Of a stretch of 64,000 nt of DNA, positions 37,061 to 50,600 are shown piece after piece. The translations under genes were made by a program, and so were the position numbers. A model generated the notes under the pieces. It ran no database searches and was not told the origin of the DNA. It saw only the letters and a list, made by a program, of their open reading frames with translations. Source of the DNA: Casuarius casuarius (taxonomy: Eukaryota; Chordata; Aves; Casuariiformes; Casuariidae); assembly GCA_003342895.1 (NCBI GenBank), contig PTFA01000085.1, forward strand, positions 2,263,092 through 2,327,091. Direction: 5' to 3'. How positions within the stretch are numbered: the first letter of the stretch is position 1; every line of letters starts with the position of its first letter.

Positions 37061-40000
37061 TCTTCTGGTGGCTTTTGTGGGGCTTAATTAGAGCGTGGTG
37101 AATGTGAGGTCTCTCTGTAAATGTTTACTCGTTGAGTAGGCTGCCAAAACTGGTACAAGGTGTCAGGTTTGGCTTTCCTTTAATGTTTCTGATTATCTGG
37201 CGTTTTCCAAATGTAGAACACATAAATATGGCCTTCCTTCAAAGAGGTCTGTGGGGCAGATTATGCCCCCCGTTTACATTTTCTAGCGATGTAGAAAAAC
37301 GTTGGTCTTTTTTAAAATAGAAGAAAAACCAAGGCAAGTAAAATAAAGTGAGAGTGTTACTAAGATTTAAATATTCTCTGCAGGTTAATAATAGAAACCT
37401 CACAGTGTCTTTATGGTTTTTTATGTCCCAAACTATATTCATGATAAAAAAATAAACCACAGTTAAGTCATATACTGAATTTTTAAAATATGTTCAATGC
37501 ATAAGAATAAGTATTTACAATTTTCTTCTGGAATTGTATAAAATTTTATTACTTTAAAAAGTTATCTTAACTATTTCACAAACTATAATACTTGTAAAAT
37601 ATCTTCAGTTATGTCTGGAAAAGTGCTACTCTCAGTTTACCCCCAATATCTTTGAAACCCATTGGCCAATTTCCACAAAGTCTGGCAAACAGTTGAAGTC
37701 CGTGCAGGTTTAGTGAGCGGCCAGGAGAGGAGAGCTGCGGTGCAGAGTCCCCGCTGGGGGAGAAGCNTTATCGGGTCTGGCCAGCCGCGGCTACAGATGT
37801 GATAACAATACAACTCCATTTTCTTCAGCATTTTAGCCAAAGTTAAGAGGTTTATTTTTTTTAACACTTCTATATTTGATAGGCTTTTTCAGATGCTAAT
37901 ATTTGCTTTTAGAAGACAATAACTTCTAGCTGAAAATATTGAAAGTAATCCTTCAGGTTTGGGGGGGGGGGGTTGTGCATTATATATGAAACATACAGAA
38001 CTCTATGCTTCCTGACCAAATTTTGAAATATACCTAGTTTTGCAAAGTGCGTTGTGCCTCTTCACTCTTCACATAGTGAAGGTAATGTGAAAATAAAATT
38101 TTTATTGTGGCCCAGTGTACCTAAGTTTTAGTAGGATAATCTTCTGACTGACTACCAATTGAACAAAGTTGTGTCATGTTGACTTCAAAATTTGTTATAT
38201 AAGCTGTNATAAGAAGTAAGTTCTCATTTCTGAAGAAAAAAAGAAAAACAGGCAGCTGCTGGTTTGATAACCTCCTCCCGGGGGGATAATGTTTGTCTGA
38301 GGCAGGAAGTGTGGCAGGCCCTGCGGCACCTCTGTGATGGGATTCCTCTTCGCTCGCAGGAAATTAATACACTTGAGTTTGGACCTGAGATTGTGTAACC
38401 ACATTATAGGTACACTGTAACACGAAGACATGGGTTTGCCTATGTCACAAGGAAATGGAAGAGAGCTCTACACCCCTTGTGGCATCTAACTGCTCAGTAA
38501 TGATTTTCTTACTTCTATTCTGGCTTTAGTTATTTAGGCTGAATTTCTGCTATTGGAGTCTCCAAAGTGGCTAATTCAATTTAAAAGGAAGGAGTGAATT
38601 GCAACTTTTATAAATTGATTTGATTTATTACAGTAATATGTTAACTACATCTGTGTTTCTGATTATGTTTGACTTTCTATAGGTCTGCAATGTTGTGCAC
38701 ATGAGAATGACAAACAAATATCCTGGAAAGTATTTCAAAATGTGACACTTAAATAGGTTTATTAAATGATAGTGGCTAAGGAGCCAAGAAACATGCGATT
38801 CTAGACTTTTTCAGCTCAGGGGCCATTGGCAGTGTGAATTGATAATATAATATTAATGAAAAAAGACAATAATTTTGATGTGCTTGCATTTTCAAAAGTC
38901 GTATGGATTTCCTAGGAGCACTTCATGCAATTAGAGAGGGTTACAAGTGGGAGTAGCAGGACAATGATTTGTGTGCTTTCCTGTCATAATTTGTCACTAT
39001 CAGATTTGTTCATAATAATTAGCATCTAAGATTCATGTCAACATAGATCATACCAATATAAGCCAAGAACATGCTTTTTGAATAGCTACGTGTTTTAAAT
39101 AGTTGCAATATTTTAAATGGAGCTTTTAAAATCCCATTTATTGAGTATCAGCATTCTCTTGTTGCTAACTGTAAAATACCTTTGAAGTTATCAGAGAATA
39201 GCTATTGCTTAGGTACTTTTCTGATCCCATGTTATGATCATTAGCGTACAGAAATTTATTTTGAAGTGGCTTAATCCTGCTGCAGTGTTTTTACTTTGCA
39301 TTTAGTCCTACAGTGCACAAGAATTTGAAGAAGTTTTTGTCATGTTGTAGGTTGGTTTGTGTTGTAAATGAAAGAATAAAAGTGCACAACATGAATCTTC
39401 CAGTTTTATTTTAAAGGTAGCATGATTGCATGATTCAGTATCAGCATGATACTGAAGCATAATAATTAGAGAAGAAACTGGACTTCTGCTGTGATGTAGC
39501 TGAAGGAAAATTTAGCCTGGTGGTTTCTGTTGGGTTGGTAATGGTTCTGTTTTCCCTCTCAATATGAAGGGTAGCTGTCTGCAGCCCATTTCTCACTTCC
39601 TGAGCAAAGCAGTGTCTTAATGTATATGAGGAACAAGCTTTATAAAAGACAACAGTGTCTGTCATTAAAAGTGTGGAGGTAAAACTCATGAATGAAATAC
39701 TTTGTTATATCTGTGAGTTTTCAAAGTATTAATTTTGAACTCAGAGCAATCAAAACTGCGTGAGTGTTAATTGAAAGGTATTCAAATTGTCATTTGAACT
39801 AGATTACAGTATTAATTATCTGTAATAAAACAATACTGAGAACACTCTTATTCAAATGTTAACATGTATCAAGGGCAAATAAAAATGATACTCTATTCAA
39901 CTTTGCTGCTATATTATTTCCTTACAATGAAAACCTTTCATCTGTAGATCAGCAGTTGTGAAACTTGCATCAGTTGTCAGAGTCAGCAGAGATTGACCCG

Positions 40001-40940
40001 GAGGGAATGTGAGGCAGTAACTGACCTAAGGAGGGTGTTTATGCAGAATGTGCTGGACGTTAGATAATGTAATCTTTTTTTTTCCCAGTAGTACAGTTAA
40101 ACCATGAAGCTTGCAAGGGGTGAAAATTAGAGGGGATTGGGATTGATACAGATACGAAGGAAAGGAGGTGATATAACTTGCTACTTATTGAAGGTTATTG
40201 GCAATGTTGGTTTGAATCAAGACTGTAGAAACATTAATCTCTAAGGCAGATGTTTTCTTCTGGGTTTAGCTGTGCTTGTAGAAGAAATTACCAATTTAGC
40301 AAACACCTGTTGCTTAATCTAATGTGGCTTTTTTTCAATGAAACCGGTAAAGGTCAGTGGGCAAATTCAGCTGGCTATTATTGGAAAAGCAACCTCTATC
40401 AAGGGATGCTGCTGAGCTGCTGGCATCGGGCTGATGGGCAAGAACCTCTTCTATCAACACAGCTGCTTGGAGAAGGCACATCTGTCCACATGTTTAAAGC
40501 CCTGTCATTCCAGGTTGATGTTGTTTTGTTATTTTCATAATCTTTGTTTCCTGTCTGGATTTTGGAATGCTGAGAACACTTAGGCTGTAGTATGTCTATG
40601 GGTTTTATGCTCATCTGAGAAGACTGTCTTGATGAAAAGAGCAAAAAGGTTCCATAGAGGGTGCTAGATATGAATTGGAGGTAAGGAAACTTTAAATACT
40701 GCTGTGCCTCTACAATGAAGGGAATAAGAATTTTTAAAAAATATTTTTTAATTTGAAATTTAAATTAATTTTTGTTTGAAGACTATTCTGCAATTTTTTT
40801 CTGGTTTTACCAGATGAAAAAAAATTATGGTAGTGTTTTTTTAGAGTTTTTTTTTGTTAGTTTGATTTTAAGGGATAAGTGAAAAACAATAATTAGATTT
40901 CTGACACTGGTATGCTTAACTTCTAACATGGTAGCTTTTA
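37061..40940. other. AT-rich intergenic sequence
   Basis: About 3.9 kb without a recognisable gene. It holds a G-homopolymer of 12 at 37961-37972 and a moderately GC-rich patch at 37680-37790. Short frames show no family resemblance. Confidence 0.6.
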
Positions 40941-40941
40941 T

Positions 40942-41085
40942 ATAACACCATTTTGAAGACTCAGAGTACTTTACAACCCAAGGTCATCTATATTTGATGA
41001 GGAAACAAGGGCAGACAGTGACATGGTAGTTCCAGGCCAGTCAGTACAGATCTGGCTATTGAATAGTTCACAGCCTGTCCATGGG
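40942..41085. mobile_element. Ancient tRNA-derived SINE remnant (MIR/LFSINE-like)
   Basis: The left part (acaccattttgaagactcag, then agtactttacaa) mirrors the inverted MIR/CR1-L3 3' end (cctttcatccgaggatctcaaagcgctttacaa). The right part (gatgaggaaacaagggcag through to tctggctattgaat) follows the core (gaggaaactgaggcacag ... gtcacacagc). Fragments of this family are shared across amniotes. Confidence 0.55.
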
Positions 41086-41689
41086 ATGTAGTGGTTGCCT
41101 CTTATTTTCTCCACAATAGGATAAACGTGTGATAGAGATTTTTTTTTAATTTGCTTATTAAGCATTATCTGTTCTAACAACAGAAAAGAACTAATGCATG
41201 ACTTCTGAACAGTTGAGATGTCAGATGGCATTTTAAATACCAAGTGGCTGCTGTTGGACAAATACTTTCATAATAACCATCTTAGCATAGTGCAGAAGTC
41301 TTGCAGATTTGATTTTTAAAAGATATGACTTAATTGGCAGCGAAGATAGCCACTGTTTGTAAAGAGAGTAATATTGGTTGTTTTCTTACAAGGTATAACT
41401 TGAAAAATCATGGACTTTTAGATGCATGATATTTTCATGTCTGAAAGAGGAGCAGCCAACTTCAGGCCAAATACAGGTTGGGAAAATACAGTAAATCCAG
41501 CCTTGGGGCTCTTTGCATCAGTTAGAAAATTATGTGATCTTATGATCCGAATAGTTTTATAAATTCTGTCAACTCAGTTTCATTTAAGAAGTAATGATAG
41601 ATTAATTTTTTATGCCAGCCGGTGTTTAGACCGAGATCTGTCCTGCATACTTAAGCTTCCAGGTTCATCTTTGAAGTCATTTTTGTGGG
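41086..41689. other. Intergenic AT-rich sequence
   Basis: About 0.6 kb between the SINE remnant and a GC-rich block. No feature was recognised. Confidence 0.5.
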
Positions 41690-42060
41690 CAGTTTGTGCA
41701 TCATCTTTTCTGGCTCCAGATGGAGCGGGAGAAGGCTAAGGACACAGCAGCCCCGCAAGTCCTGGTTCAGGTGTCTGACCGGTGCAGTTACAGCCCCCCT
41801 CCTCCACGGCCTCTCCCCCCCCCGCCGGGGAGGCTGCTGTCCCCGCGCCAGGGACGGCAGCGCGGGCGCAGTGCCGTGCGCAGCTGGCGTGTTCGACAAG
41901 CCATCGAACACGTCTGCGAGCGGGGCCTGGGGCGCACGGTGGTGTGCCCCTCTCCCTGCCGCAGCCCCGGGGCTCGGCGCCTGCGCTGTGACCTGCCCCC
42001 AGCGGCGTTTTCAGTCAGAAGATTTCACCCCGTGGCCTGAATTCTCCGACTGCCTGGGAG
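41690..42060. promoter_or_regulatory. GC/CpG-rich island of unknown role
   Basis: About 370 bases of strongly GC-rich DNA between APH1B and the CA12 3' end. A 114-codon plus-strand frame (41696-42040) and a 143-codon frame in another register cross it, but their Pro/Arg/Ala-rich text looks like unselected GC-rich sequence. It could be a promoter of a non-coding RNA or an orphan CpG island. No splice donor of quality was found inside. Confidence 0.4.
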
Positions 42061-44217
42061 AGTCCCAGGNTCTGGGACACCTTCTGGGGCGCGTGGCTGA
42101 GGCCTCAGCACAGTGAAGCAGGATGCTTCGAGCAGCTCGGGGTGAGGGAAAGAACAGAATGAGGCAAAAAAGCAGTGTTTTATGTGAGGGTTCAGCAGAC
42201 GTGGGAGGGAGACTGGTGTTAAGCAGTGCTACCTGTGACTGTCCAGGTCTGTAGATGGTCTAAGGCAGGGAGCAAATGGGGCCACCGGTGCATACTTCAG
42301 TTAAATGCCAGATCTGTTGCTGAGATAGAGAACTGCTTGTTTGTACAACCAGTTCATAACACGTCCAGCAGCACGTAGGTGACCTGTGGTCTTGCTGAAC
42401 CTCTGTTTACAGCTTAAACCGTACAAATGGTTTGCATCTCAGCATGGCTAATGANGTTCAGTTTTTGAAAAGGAATGAATTAGTTGAAATACATGTGCCA
42501 GAAATGGATTTAGCTTTGTACACTGCAAGGTTATTTGCTGCAGTGTATCATATTCCATGAATTCATAGGGTTTTTGTTTTGTCACTATTAAGGTTTGTAC
42601 ATACATGGAAACATCTGCGCAAACCGGTGCACTCGGTGAAGCTCATCAAGATTCATTGTTGACAGGGAGGCTTTTTTTTCTCACAGGTTGGAAAATAAAG
42701 TCAATTAGTGGTGTACAGGCCTGTGTACTTTTAAGACTGGCTGAGGGCATGCCTGGTGTGCATCAGTTGAGTTTATGCAAAACAATTTGAAACTGTTTTT
42801 GTTGTCCAGCTTACATGAGAGATAATTGAGATTGGATTTAGTTGCTGCAGCCCAAACGGCTGGACAACCAAGGGTTGCCAGAGCTGGTTAGCTTTGTTAC
42901 CAGCAGAAATTCCCACCTCTCACTGGGCCATATGCACGTGCTGGAGCCGTTTTCACCATGCTTCATGGAAGAGCCCAATGTTAGTTTGGAAATTGCCATT
43001 CTATGTTATCCAGACATTTCTGATTAGTAATTTGGGGGGAGAGGAGAGTGTTTGCTGGTAGCTCATCCTTTTACTTCAAGAACTTCTCAGCTGCAACTTT
43101 ACTTTTTTTCTCCACTGAATCTAATCCACATTTTGGATGTCAGTTCAATTACATTGAAAAATTTTAGTCATTAATTAGTTGCATGCTGAAATCTAAAGGA
43201 GAAAACACATATAATCACAATTTATTTGTTTATTTAAAATCACAAACATGATGGTGTTGCTACTGAGGGAGCACATAAATATGAACGGAAAGTGGATCTA
43301 AGTGTAAAATTCAGACTGGAATTTCCCCAGTATTCGGTGTGTAGCGGCACTCAGACTCGGAATTATTTTAGGGGTATCCCTGCCTTGAATCACGTCCTGC
43401 ACGCGTACGCAAGTGCAGGCATTTCCGTGCCGCCCTGCAGATGTCCAGCTCCGGAGGGATTCTGTAGAGGCGCAGTACTGGACTGGCTAGCTCTGTTCTC
43501 CCTCGGGGCAGTAGTACATTTCACACTGTCTTCAGTGGAAGCGGAGTTAGGTTCTTGCTTTCAAAAATGCATAATGAGATTCAGAGTATCTAGTTTATGA
43601 GATTTGAAGTGACAATTTTAATTACCTTCTAATAATTGAATTACTGAGTTCAGAGAACTAAATCAGCAACCTCTACTGTATAATTGCATTTATAATATAT
43701 GCTGTAAAATCAATCAAGTTTTAATGATTAAATAGAAATTAGTCTGCTTAAAAGTAGCAGCAACTGCCTTATCCCAACATCACTCGTGCACACTACAAAT
43801 AAGATCAGGATAATAAGACATAATGAAAGACTGACAAGATGCCTCTGTAATTCCAGTGCCAGGCCAGCAGATGTACAGTCGTTCTGAGAACTGACCTCCA
43901 TAACAGATTTGTGAGGCTATATAATGACTGGAAAGAGGGTCATTCCTCAAGCAGCAGATCTGTGTTTTCAGCACTGACTCTTTGTGCTGAACCCCTTTTA
44001 CAGTCCATGTGGATCTCACTGCATTTACACTTGCCTTTTCCTCTAATATTTCTGACTGGGGCAAACCCACTGGTGGATGTGATACCATCATTTGCTGTGA
44101 TTTAAAACACTGTATCAGCTGACCAACCTGGTTCAAATCTTGATCTGACAGTAACTCAGATGCACATAGCCCTTTACCTTGTCTACATGCATGATGCTGT
44201 TCCTGAGTTATCCTCCC
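42061..44217. other. Downstream flank of CA12
   Basis: About 2.1 kb of mixed sequence without a recognised gene. Extra minus-strand AATAAA signals occur near 43222-43236, so part of this could be a longer CA12 3' UTR. Confidence 0.5.
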
Positions 44218-44223
44218 TTTATT
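44218..44223 (-). terminator. CA12: Candidate poly(A) signal of CA12
   Basis: AATAAA on the minus strand in the context gctaaataaaggg, the first such signal after the stop codon. Confidence 0.4.
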
Positions 44224-44582
44224 TAGCAGGGAAGAGTGCTTGTAGCTTGATGAATGTCTTCAGGTTTGAATACTTATGGGAAAATCTATGCTAAAGAAAC
44301 CATAAAATTAGCGTTTAGTATTAACTGTAAAATCAGTTAAAAGACTCAGACCCAGCAGACAGCTAACATGAAAAGAATGTGGGGAGGAATTCACTCTCAG
44401 GAGTATTCACGGATCGTATCTCCCCAAAAACCAGAGAGCAAGAGCTACAAAAATGTTTTGGCTGTTAGGTTTTTTGAACAGTCTTGAGGTTTATCATTAG
44501 CCAGGAACACGAGATGTGTTTGCCAATGCAAAATTCTGTCAGTGCTATGAGTGAAAAGGGGCTTTTTTGACAAAGAAGAATC
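44218..44582 (-). other. CA12: CA12 3' untranslated region (minimum extent, inferred)
   Basis: Runs from the CA12 stop to the first minus-strand AATAAA at 44223-44218, about 360 bases downstream. A longer form ending at the signals near 43.2 kb is possible. Confidence 0.4.
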
Positions 44583-44664
44583 TCATACTTCGGAGGTATC
44601 TTCTTCCTCCTTGTCCCTGCCTGGCTTGTAGATGACTCTTGTATTGTCTTCTCCCTTTTTGCAG
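44583..44664 (-). CDS. CA12: CA12 last coding exon: cytoplasmic tail ending TSEV
   Basis: Acceptor tgttttag. The exon completes a Ser codon, then reads [26 protein letters not shown] and TGA at 44585-44583. GDN-VIYKP is the CA12 tail signature. A Cys follows the basic stop-transfer residues, and the last four residues fit a class I PDZ ligand. Confidence 0.93.
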
Positions 44665-47600
44665 CTAAAACAAAACAGTTGTATTAAGACGTTTGAAATG
44701 GCAATGAAGGGAAAGCACCATTGGTTATTTAAAATGTCTGTTATGCATGCATGAGGTTTTTTTTCTCTGTACCAGTGAAACTGTCACAGTAGATTACTGT
44801 TACAGATATTTCAAGTGAATGCATTATGTGTGGCAAAGTTGATGCTGATTGCAAAGGGATATCAATATGCTGTAGGAAGGTTGGTTGTCTTAATCTTTTT
44901 TCCAGAATGTGACTTTGATGGAAACAGTCTGGCTAAATTATCTCTGTCAGTACATATTTCTTTCCCTTGAATGATGTGACCTTTGGAAGGGGTTTTCTCT
45001 AAAAATTAATTCCCCTCTTATTTGACTTATTGTTCCAGAAAAAAATGAAAGAATTCGAAGAGCAATTAAAAGCAGCAACTCTAGCAAAAAGACCAGGAAA
45101 AAGAACAAATGGCAATTGATAGCTGGAAAAATCAGGTAAGTCTGTTATCTAGCCAGCGTGCTTGTCTCATTTAGTCTGGAAAGGGACTCTCATTTCTTAG
45201 CTTTTGCTTGTGGGAGCAGTTGGTAGCTAAAAGGTGAAGCGTTGTTGACTTCTCTGGGTATCACTCTTCCCTATTTCTTGTCATTGTATGTTTTAAGGTT
45301 TAAATGAACACCATTTAAGTAATTATTTTTAAGTTCAAAGCAACCAGGGGGCTACTGTTCTTAAGTGGCAGAAGGGTGGCCATTGTGGCACAAAAGTCAC
45401 AGCAAATAGAGACCTTTTAGCCGTTTTTTAGCCTTTTTTGCTGGCAACGAAATAGGATTAGTTTGGAGTATATGATACAGGAGAAATAGCATCTACCATG
45501 GGAAAAACAAATCAAAGCTTATAGAGAGAGATCATACCTCCCCTAAAAGATCCACCATTTCCACTGGAAAAAGTGCTGAAAGCTTTAGACACACAAGCAC
45601 TTCCTTGTGTCAGAACAGGGATTTGGTTTGACTTGTCTTTCCGTGATGTGACAACAAGATGTCTTACCTTTTCCTCTTGAATAGCCAAAAGGCTACTGCA
45701 AGAATAATGACAACTCCCACAATGCAGGCTATCACAACAGAAACAACGACACCTAGGAGAATATGGAAAATATACAAAACAGTTCATTTCATGTACTTGA
45801 GAGGAAAAGGTTGGTCTCTAGTCAGTCGTAACATTTTAGTTCTGCTTCTGCCATATACAAAGGCTCTTCAGTGGATAGCTTGGCACAGATATATACTGGA
45901 AGATCCTAATCCCACAACTGGATCTTCAGTTTACAATTTTGTGAACTTAGAGCTCCACTGAAGTCACCAAGCCAACATTCAGGCAAAGTCATGGCAGATC
46001 AGAAACTCCTTGTAGGCTATAATACGTAAGAGAGCATAAGCAAAATTCAGCAACTAAGCCCGAGCAAATGAAGATGTCAAGTTTGATGCCTGTTGTTTTG
46101 TTTCATGGCAGAAGAACATCACTGATGGGTGGCAGCTAAGAGTGGTGTGCTTTGTCTTTGAGAACAGTGCTTGAAGGAGGCAAGGAAGGTAAGAATGAAT
46201 TCAAGATATTAAGATAAACAATTGCGTGATCTCATCTTAGCATTGAGGTGTTAAGCATTAACATTACAATACCATCTTTAATAATGATCTTCAGATACAT
46301 TCTTGGCAGTGAAAGTATTTTCACTTATTTTGGCCTTCCCGAAGAGCCTGAAGTATTTTTACTTATTTTGGCCTTCCCAAAGGCCTTCCCAAGAGCCTAC
46401 TCTTTCCTTAGCTGCATTTTCATAATTCATTTACACACAGTTTATTAAATTTTATCAAATGACTGTTTCTAAGCATCATCAGAACCCTTTCAGAGTGAAG
46501 CATATTAAGCTGCTTACAGGTTTCATGTATTCCATTTAAATATTTTCTCTTATTAAATAAGCCGTGGAGAAAACAGAAATGCAAAGCCTGGAGCTTATCC
46601 TTATCCCACTGGGTGCTTTATTAAGTCCAAGTAAATGGAAACTGTTCATGCATAGATTTGAAGAAAAACTCTGTTATAGACAGAAAAGGGGACTTTCGGG
46701 AAAGTAAAGGAGTTTCCAATGGGCATCAAAACATAACACAAGTAGAAAGAGCTTGTGATTTAAAGAGGAAGGGTAGGGGCAAGGTTAAAGTTCAGGCCTT
46801 AAATTTCTGTTTGATGAGAACAAGAATCAGCATAGTTCTGTTCAGCATGGTCCTGTAATCAAAACTAGGCACCAGTTTCCATGTAACTTGCGGGCACTGG
46901 AAGGCANGGACGTTGTAATGAATTTCAGCTGCAGGTGAAGCTGCTTTTATTGGAATATTTGGCAGGCAAAGTACAGTATAAACATGTTTGAGTTTTGCTG
47001 AGTAATCCTTTAATGTCTGAGACATTTTGCAATGTAGTACTGCTTAATAGTTAACATGAATTTAGATTTTACTTATCGGTATCAAAACGTAGATGGCCAA
47101 AGGCTTCGGTCATTTACAATCCCTGTACAAAGCACAGCTCAACAGCCCCATCTTGTGGCTTCTACACTCAGCTGGAGATGGCAGCCCTTAGCCCTGACGC
47201 TGGGTCAGGAAAGCTGCTCTGAAGACCTGCTTTGGTAGGGGCCTGCAGCCTGCACAGCAGGATTTGTTTCACAAATCTCTGTAGTCGCCTGGCCCAAGAG
47301 AGGACTGTGTGTACGGCCTCTCCTTCCTTTCCCAGTAAACACACGCTGCTCCTGCCTGGCACGGCTGGCTGCACTGGGCTGCGTGCTGGGCGCTTGCAGC
47401 CAACAACCAGGTGCACTTTGATTGTGCTTTGGCAGGAACCTTTCTTCTTTGAGGTGAGGGGCTGCACCTGTGAGGGAGCCTTTGTGGCTTGGCAGGTGGA
47501 ATGTGTTTGAGTGTTGCTTGGGAGATTACAGGCATGATGAATACCTTTTCTGAAATGGGTAGAACATTTTGCTGTGGTTCACTGATAGAGTCAATGAGCT

Positions 47601-50600
47601 TTTGTAATTAAATGTACTTAGCCTGAATGGGGTTTCTATTAAAGTAGCACTGAGCAATGCCTTCTGTAGCCATAGAGACCAGTTCTTGGGTGAGAACAGC
47701 AGGATGGGCAATAACCCACACAATTCAGCTCCAGTAAGTCATGCCAGTTTTAAAGATACATTGGAAATGCTTTTATAGCTGGTGTCACCTCTGTGTGAGA
47801 GCCAAACGATGTGGCTTAATAGAGGGAGAGCCAAATGTTGTTCTTGGCTTTGGCACTGCTTCACAGAAACAATTTTGAGAAAGTCACATCTGGGTCAAAT
47901 TTTCCCCCATAGATAGAAATAATAATACTTATNCTATTCCTGTGAAGTGTTTAGAGATCCCTGGATGAAAAGCATACTGTCTGATTTTCAATTACTGGGA
48001 TCATGGATTGTAACTTAATACTATTTAACTATTGAGTGTGATTTACAGAGAGGAGGTAGACAGGTGCTGAAAGGTCACGTTATGACACAGACAGAAAATT
48101 ACATTTCTCATTTCTGCATGACCATGATTCAGATCAGAAGAATCACTGGTGCATAGATGCTGTTAGCAAACCAACAACATACACGTGGTCAGTCCACCAG
48201 GTATTGGGTCTTGATTTTAAAGGGGAGAAAAAGTGAAAGATCACTAGGATTTCATGGAGAACTGGTCTTAAACACAGAGAAGCTGCTCACTCCAAAACTG
48301 CTTCTATTACTTCAGTAACTGTTTCTGCATTGGCATTGCTATAATAAATTATTTGTTTATGGATTTAGGGCAGAGGAGCCCTGCTGTCTCAGAAACCTGG
48401 CAGTTGTACTGCAAATTGTGAGTCTCATGCTGCTTAAAATCATTGTACATGGTTTGAGTAAAGCAGAGGTTTGAAGGAAATCACTACAATAGCCATTCTG
48501 GAGCCAACTACTGTAGCCAATGTTCAAGAATGGAAGTTTGAGAAGAAAGTTGTATCCCTCTTCCTAGTCAAACAAGAATGTGCTATGGGGGAAGGATATT
48601 TCTAGGTGACCGAGCCACAAAAGCATGTAGTAGTAGGAAGTATACTGATGTGCCTTTCAGTCTTCCTGGAAGCACCCCATTTTGGAGAAAGAATCTGCCT
48701 AGGAATTGGGAAAATGAACTAAGTACTTCCAGGCCACCCATGTGGGGCCTCTGTTGAGCTGCCTCGGCATTCTCTGCACTCTCTCAGCTTCCTGTGCTGC
48801 CATTATCTAGATTCTCCTGAAAACTGCCAAAGAAACAAATACATGCATTCAAAAATGGACGTAAGCAGGGCAGGATTCTTGATATTAATGTAACGGAGAT
48901 CTTGAGATTGCTGCCTTATGACTTCTCTTTCCTTTTACAAAAAAAAGGCCTCTCATACTCTAGTTCTTTCCCTGTTTCACCATTTGTTCATCTTTTACTT
49001 TACTCAGAATATTTTGGCACAACTAATACCGGTTTGTATATAACTCATGTGGCTATATAGGATTGTTGATGATAATTTGCTAAACTGACTGGTAATTTTC
49101 TTATCTATTTTGGTTAGACTCTACCTTTTATTACANGTATAGTTCTCATTGAAAAATGATATTAAATTGAGACATTGTTTTATAACCATCATACTCTGCA
49201 AGTAGTGGCATGGGGACTTGGTAAGAAGCACAAGAATAGGTTAGAATATTATGAGTATGGCTTTTTCATAGTATACAATGAGAAATCAAAGTGCAGAACT
49301 GGCAAAATCCTAAATGTGACCTGTGTATGCCTTGTATGTGAATTCTGTATATTGTATATATTCAAATGATTGCTTACTGCAGAGAGCTACCTGTGAACAG
49401 AGATTCCTCATGCATAGCAGAAAGGTAACTATGATCTTTCGGAAAGGGCAAGATCTCATTTTTTTGTTAACACGTGCACTGGTGCAGACTAACACAAAAG
49501 TTTGGTACCTAAATGTACTCTCTATCTTTTGTTCTAGAAAAGAGGTAAATTTAGTATTATGTTCTAGTCAGACCTTGAAACTTGATTCCAAACAATGAAC
49601 AAAGAAAATTGAGAAAAGAGATAATTGATCAGAATAACTTTTCTCTCAGCAGTAATTCAAGATTAGGAATGATAGCTTTAAATAGATGAAAGATGAAACT
49701 AGCGTGAGCCACCTTAGACTTAGATATTTAGCTGTCTGCTGCTATAATGGGAACATCATCAACAAGATGCTAAGATACATTTGGCAGCAAATAAATAAAG
49801 AGACAAAATGGAAAAAATGACAATGAAAGCAGAAAAATATTTCAGATAAACACACAAAGCACAAAAAAGAAATGACATAATGCAGATGCTTTAGTGTAGG
49901 TTTCTGAATACACAAAAGCAACTAATTTCACCTGAAAAGTATTATCCTGGTATATCGGAGTTAAGACAGATTAAAAAAAAACACCTTATACTTGCATGTA
50001 AACTAATAACCATCTATGTACATGTAGCTGAAGCTCAAATCTAGTATATGAATTCCTTGTAGTATGTTTAAGCACAGCCCACAAAACCAGTGCAAAATGG
50101 ATTTTAATTTGCAGTTTGTTTTCAGGGCGGTATTTACATATAATGGTACCTTAACAGATACAGTGTAGAGCTCTCATATGTGCTTGAAAGACTTGACTGT
50201 CTTTGATTTTAGAAAGCTTAAAACAAAAGTGATGAATAGTAAAGGGCAAATATTCACTTCTTGTCTCTCGATTTGAAGTTGGTTGTCCCTCATCATTTTG
50301 GATATCCAGACAGCTATTTGCATGTATAATTGAGTAGCTGAGTCTCTGCTATTCCATGTGAACCATGTGAACATTCTCAGATTTTAGCCCAGACAAAGTC
50401 AAACGTTAGCAAGGCAAAACTGAAAATATAACATAGTAGATTTTATTGTTTAGCTCTTAGTATTAGCAATAATGCTAAGTGTGAGCTTTCCATAAAAATT
50501 GCACTTAAAAATTCACTAGCTATATCAGAAAACACCTGTTGTGCAGCTGTACTGAGAATTAACATCTCACGTGTGAAATCCTGGATCCGCTGAAGTTGAT

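Noticed and set aside
40215..40300. Plus-strand text resembling APH-1 exon 5 (a TL..., VFFW..., KK pattern)
   Set aside because: Two stop codons interrupt it and the match is a handful of residues, so it cannot be told from chance.
41685..42116. Frames of 143 and 114 codons in GC-rich DNA
   Set aside because: GC-rich sequence lacks stops by chance. The text is Pro/Arg/Ala-rich and matches no family I know, and one frame crosses an undetermined base.
45040..45140. Plus-strand acceptor-like tccag, an A-rich open stretch and a gtaagt-like end inside a CA12 intron
   Set aside because: The Lys/Arg-rich text is A-rich composition with an in-frame stop, and no adjoining plus-strand gene exists.
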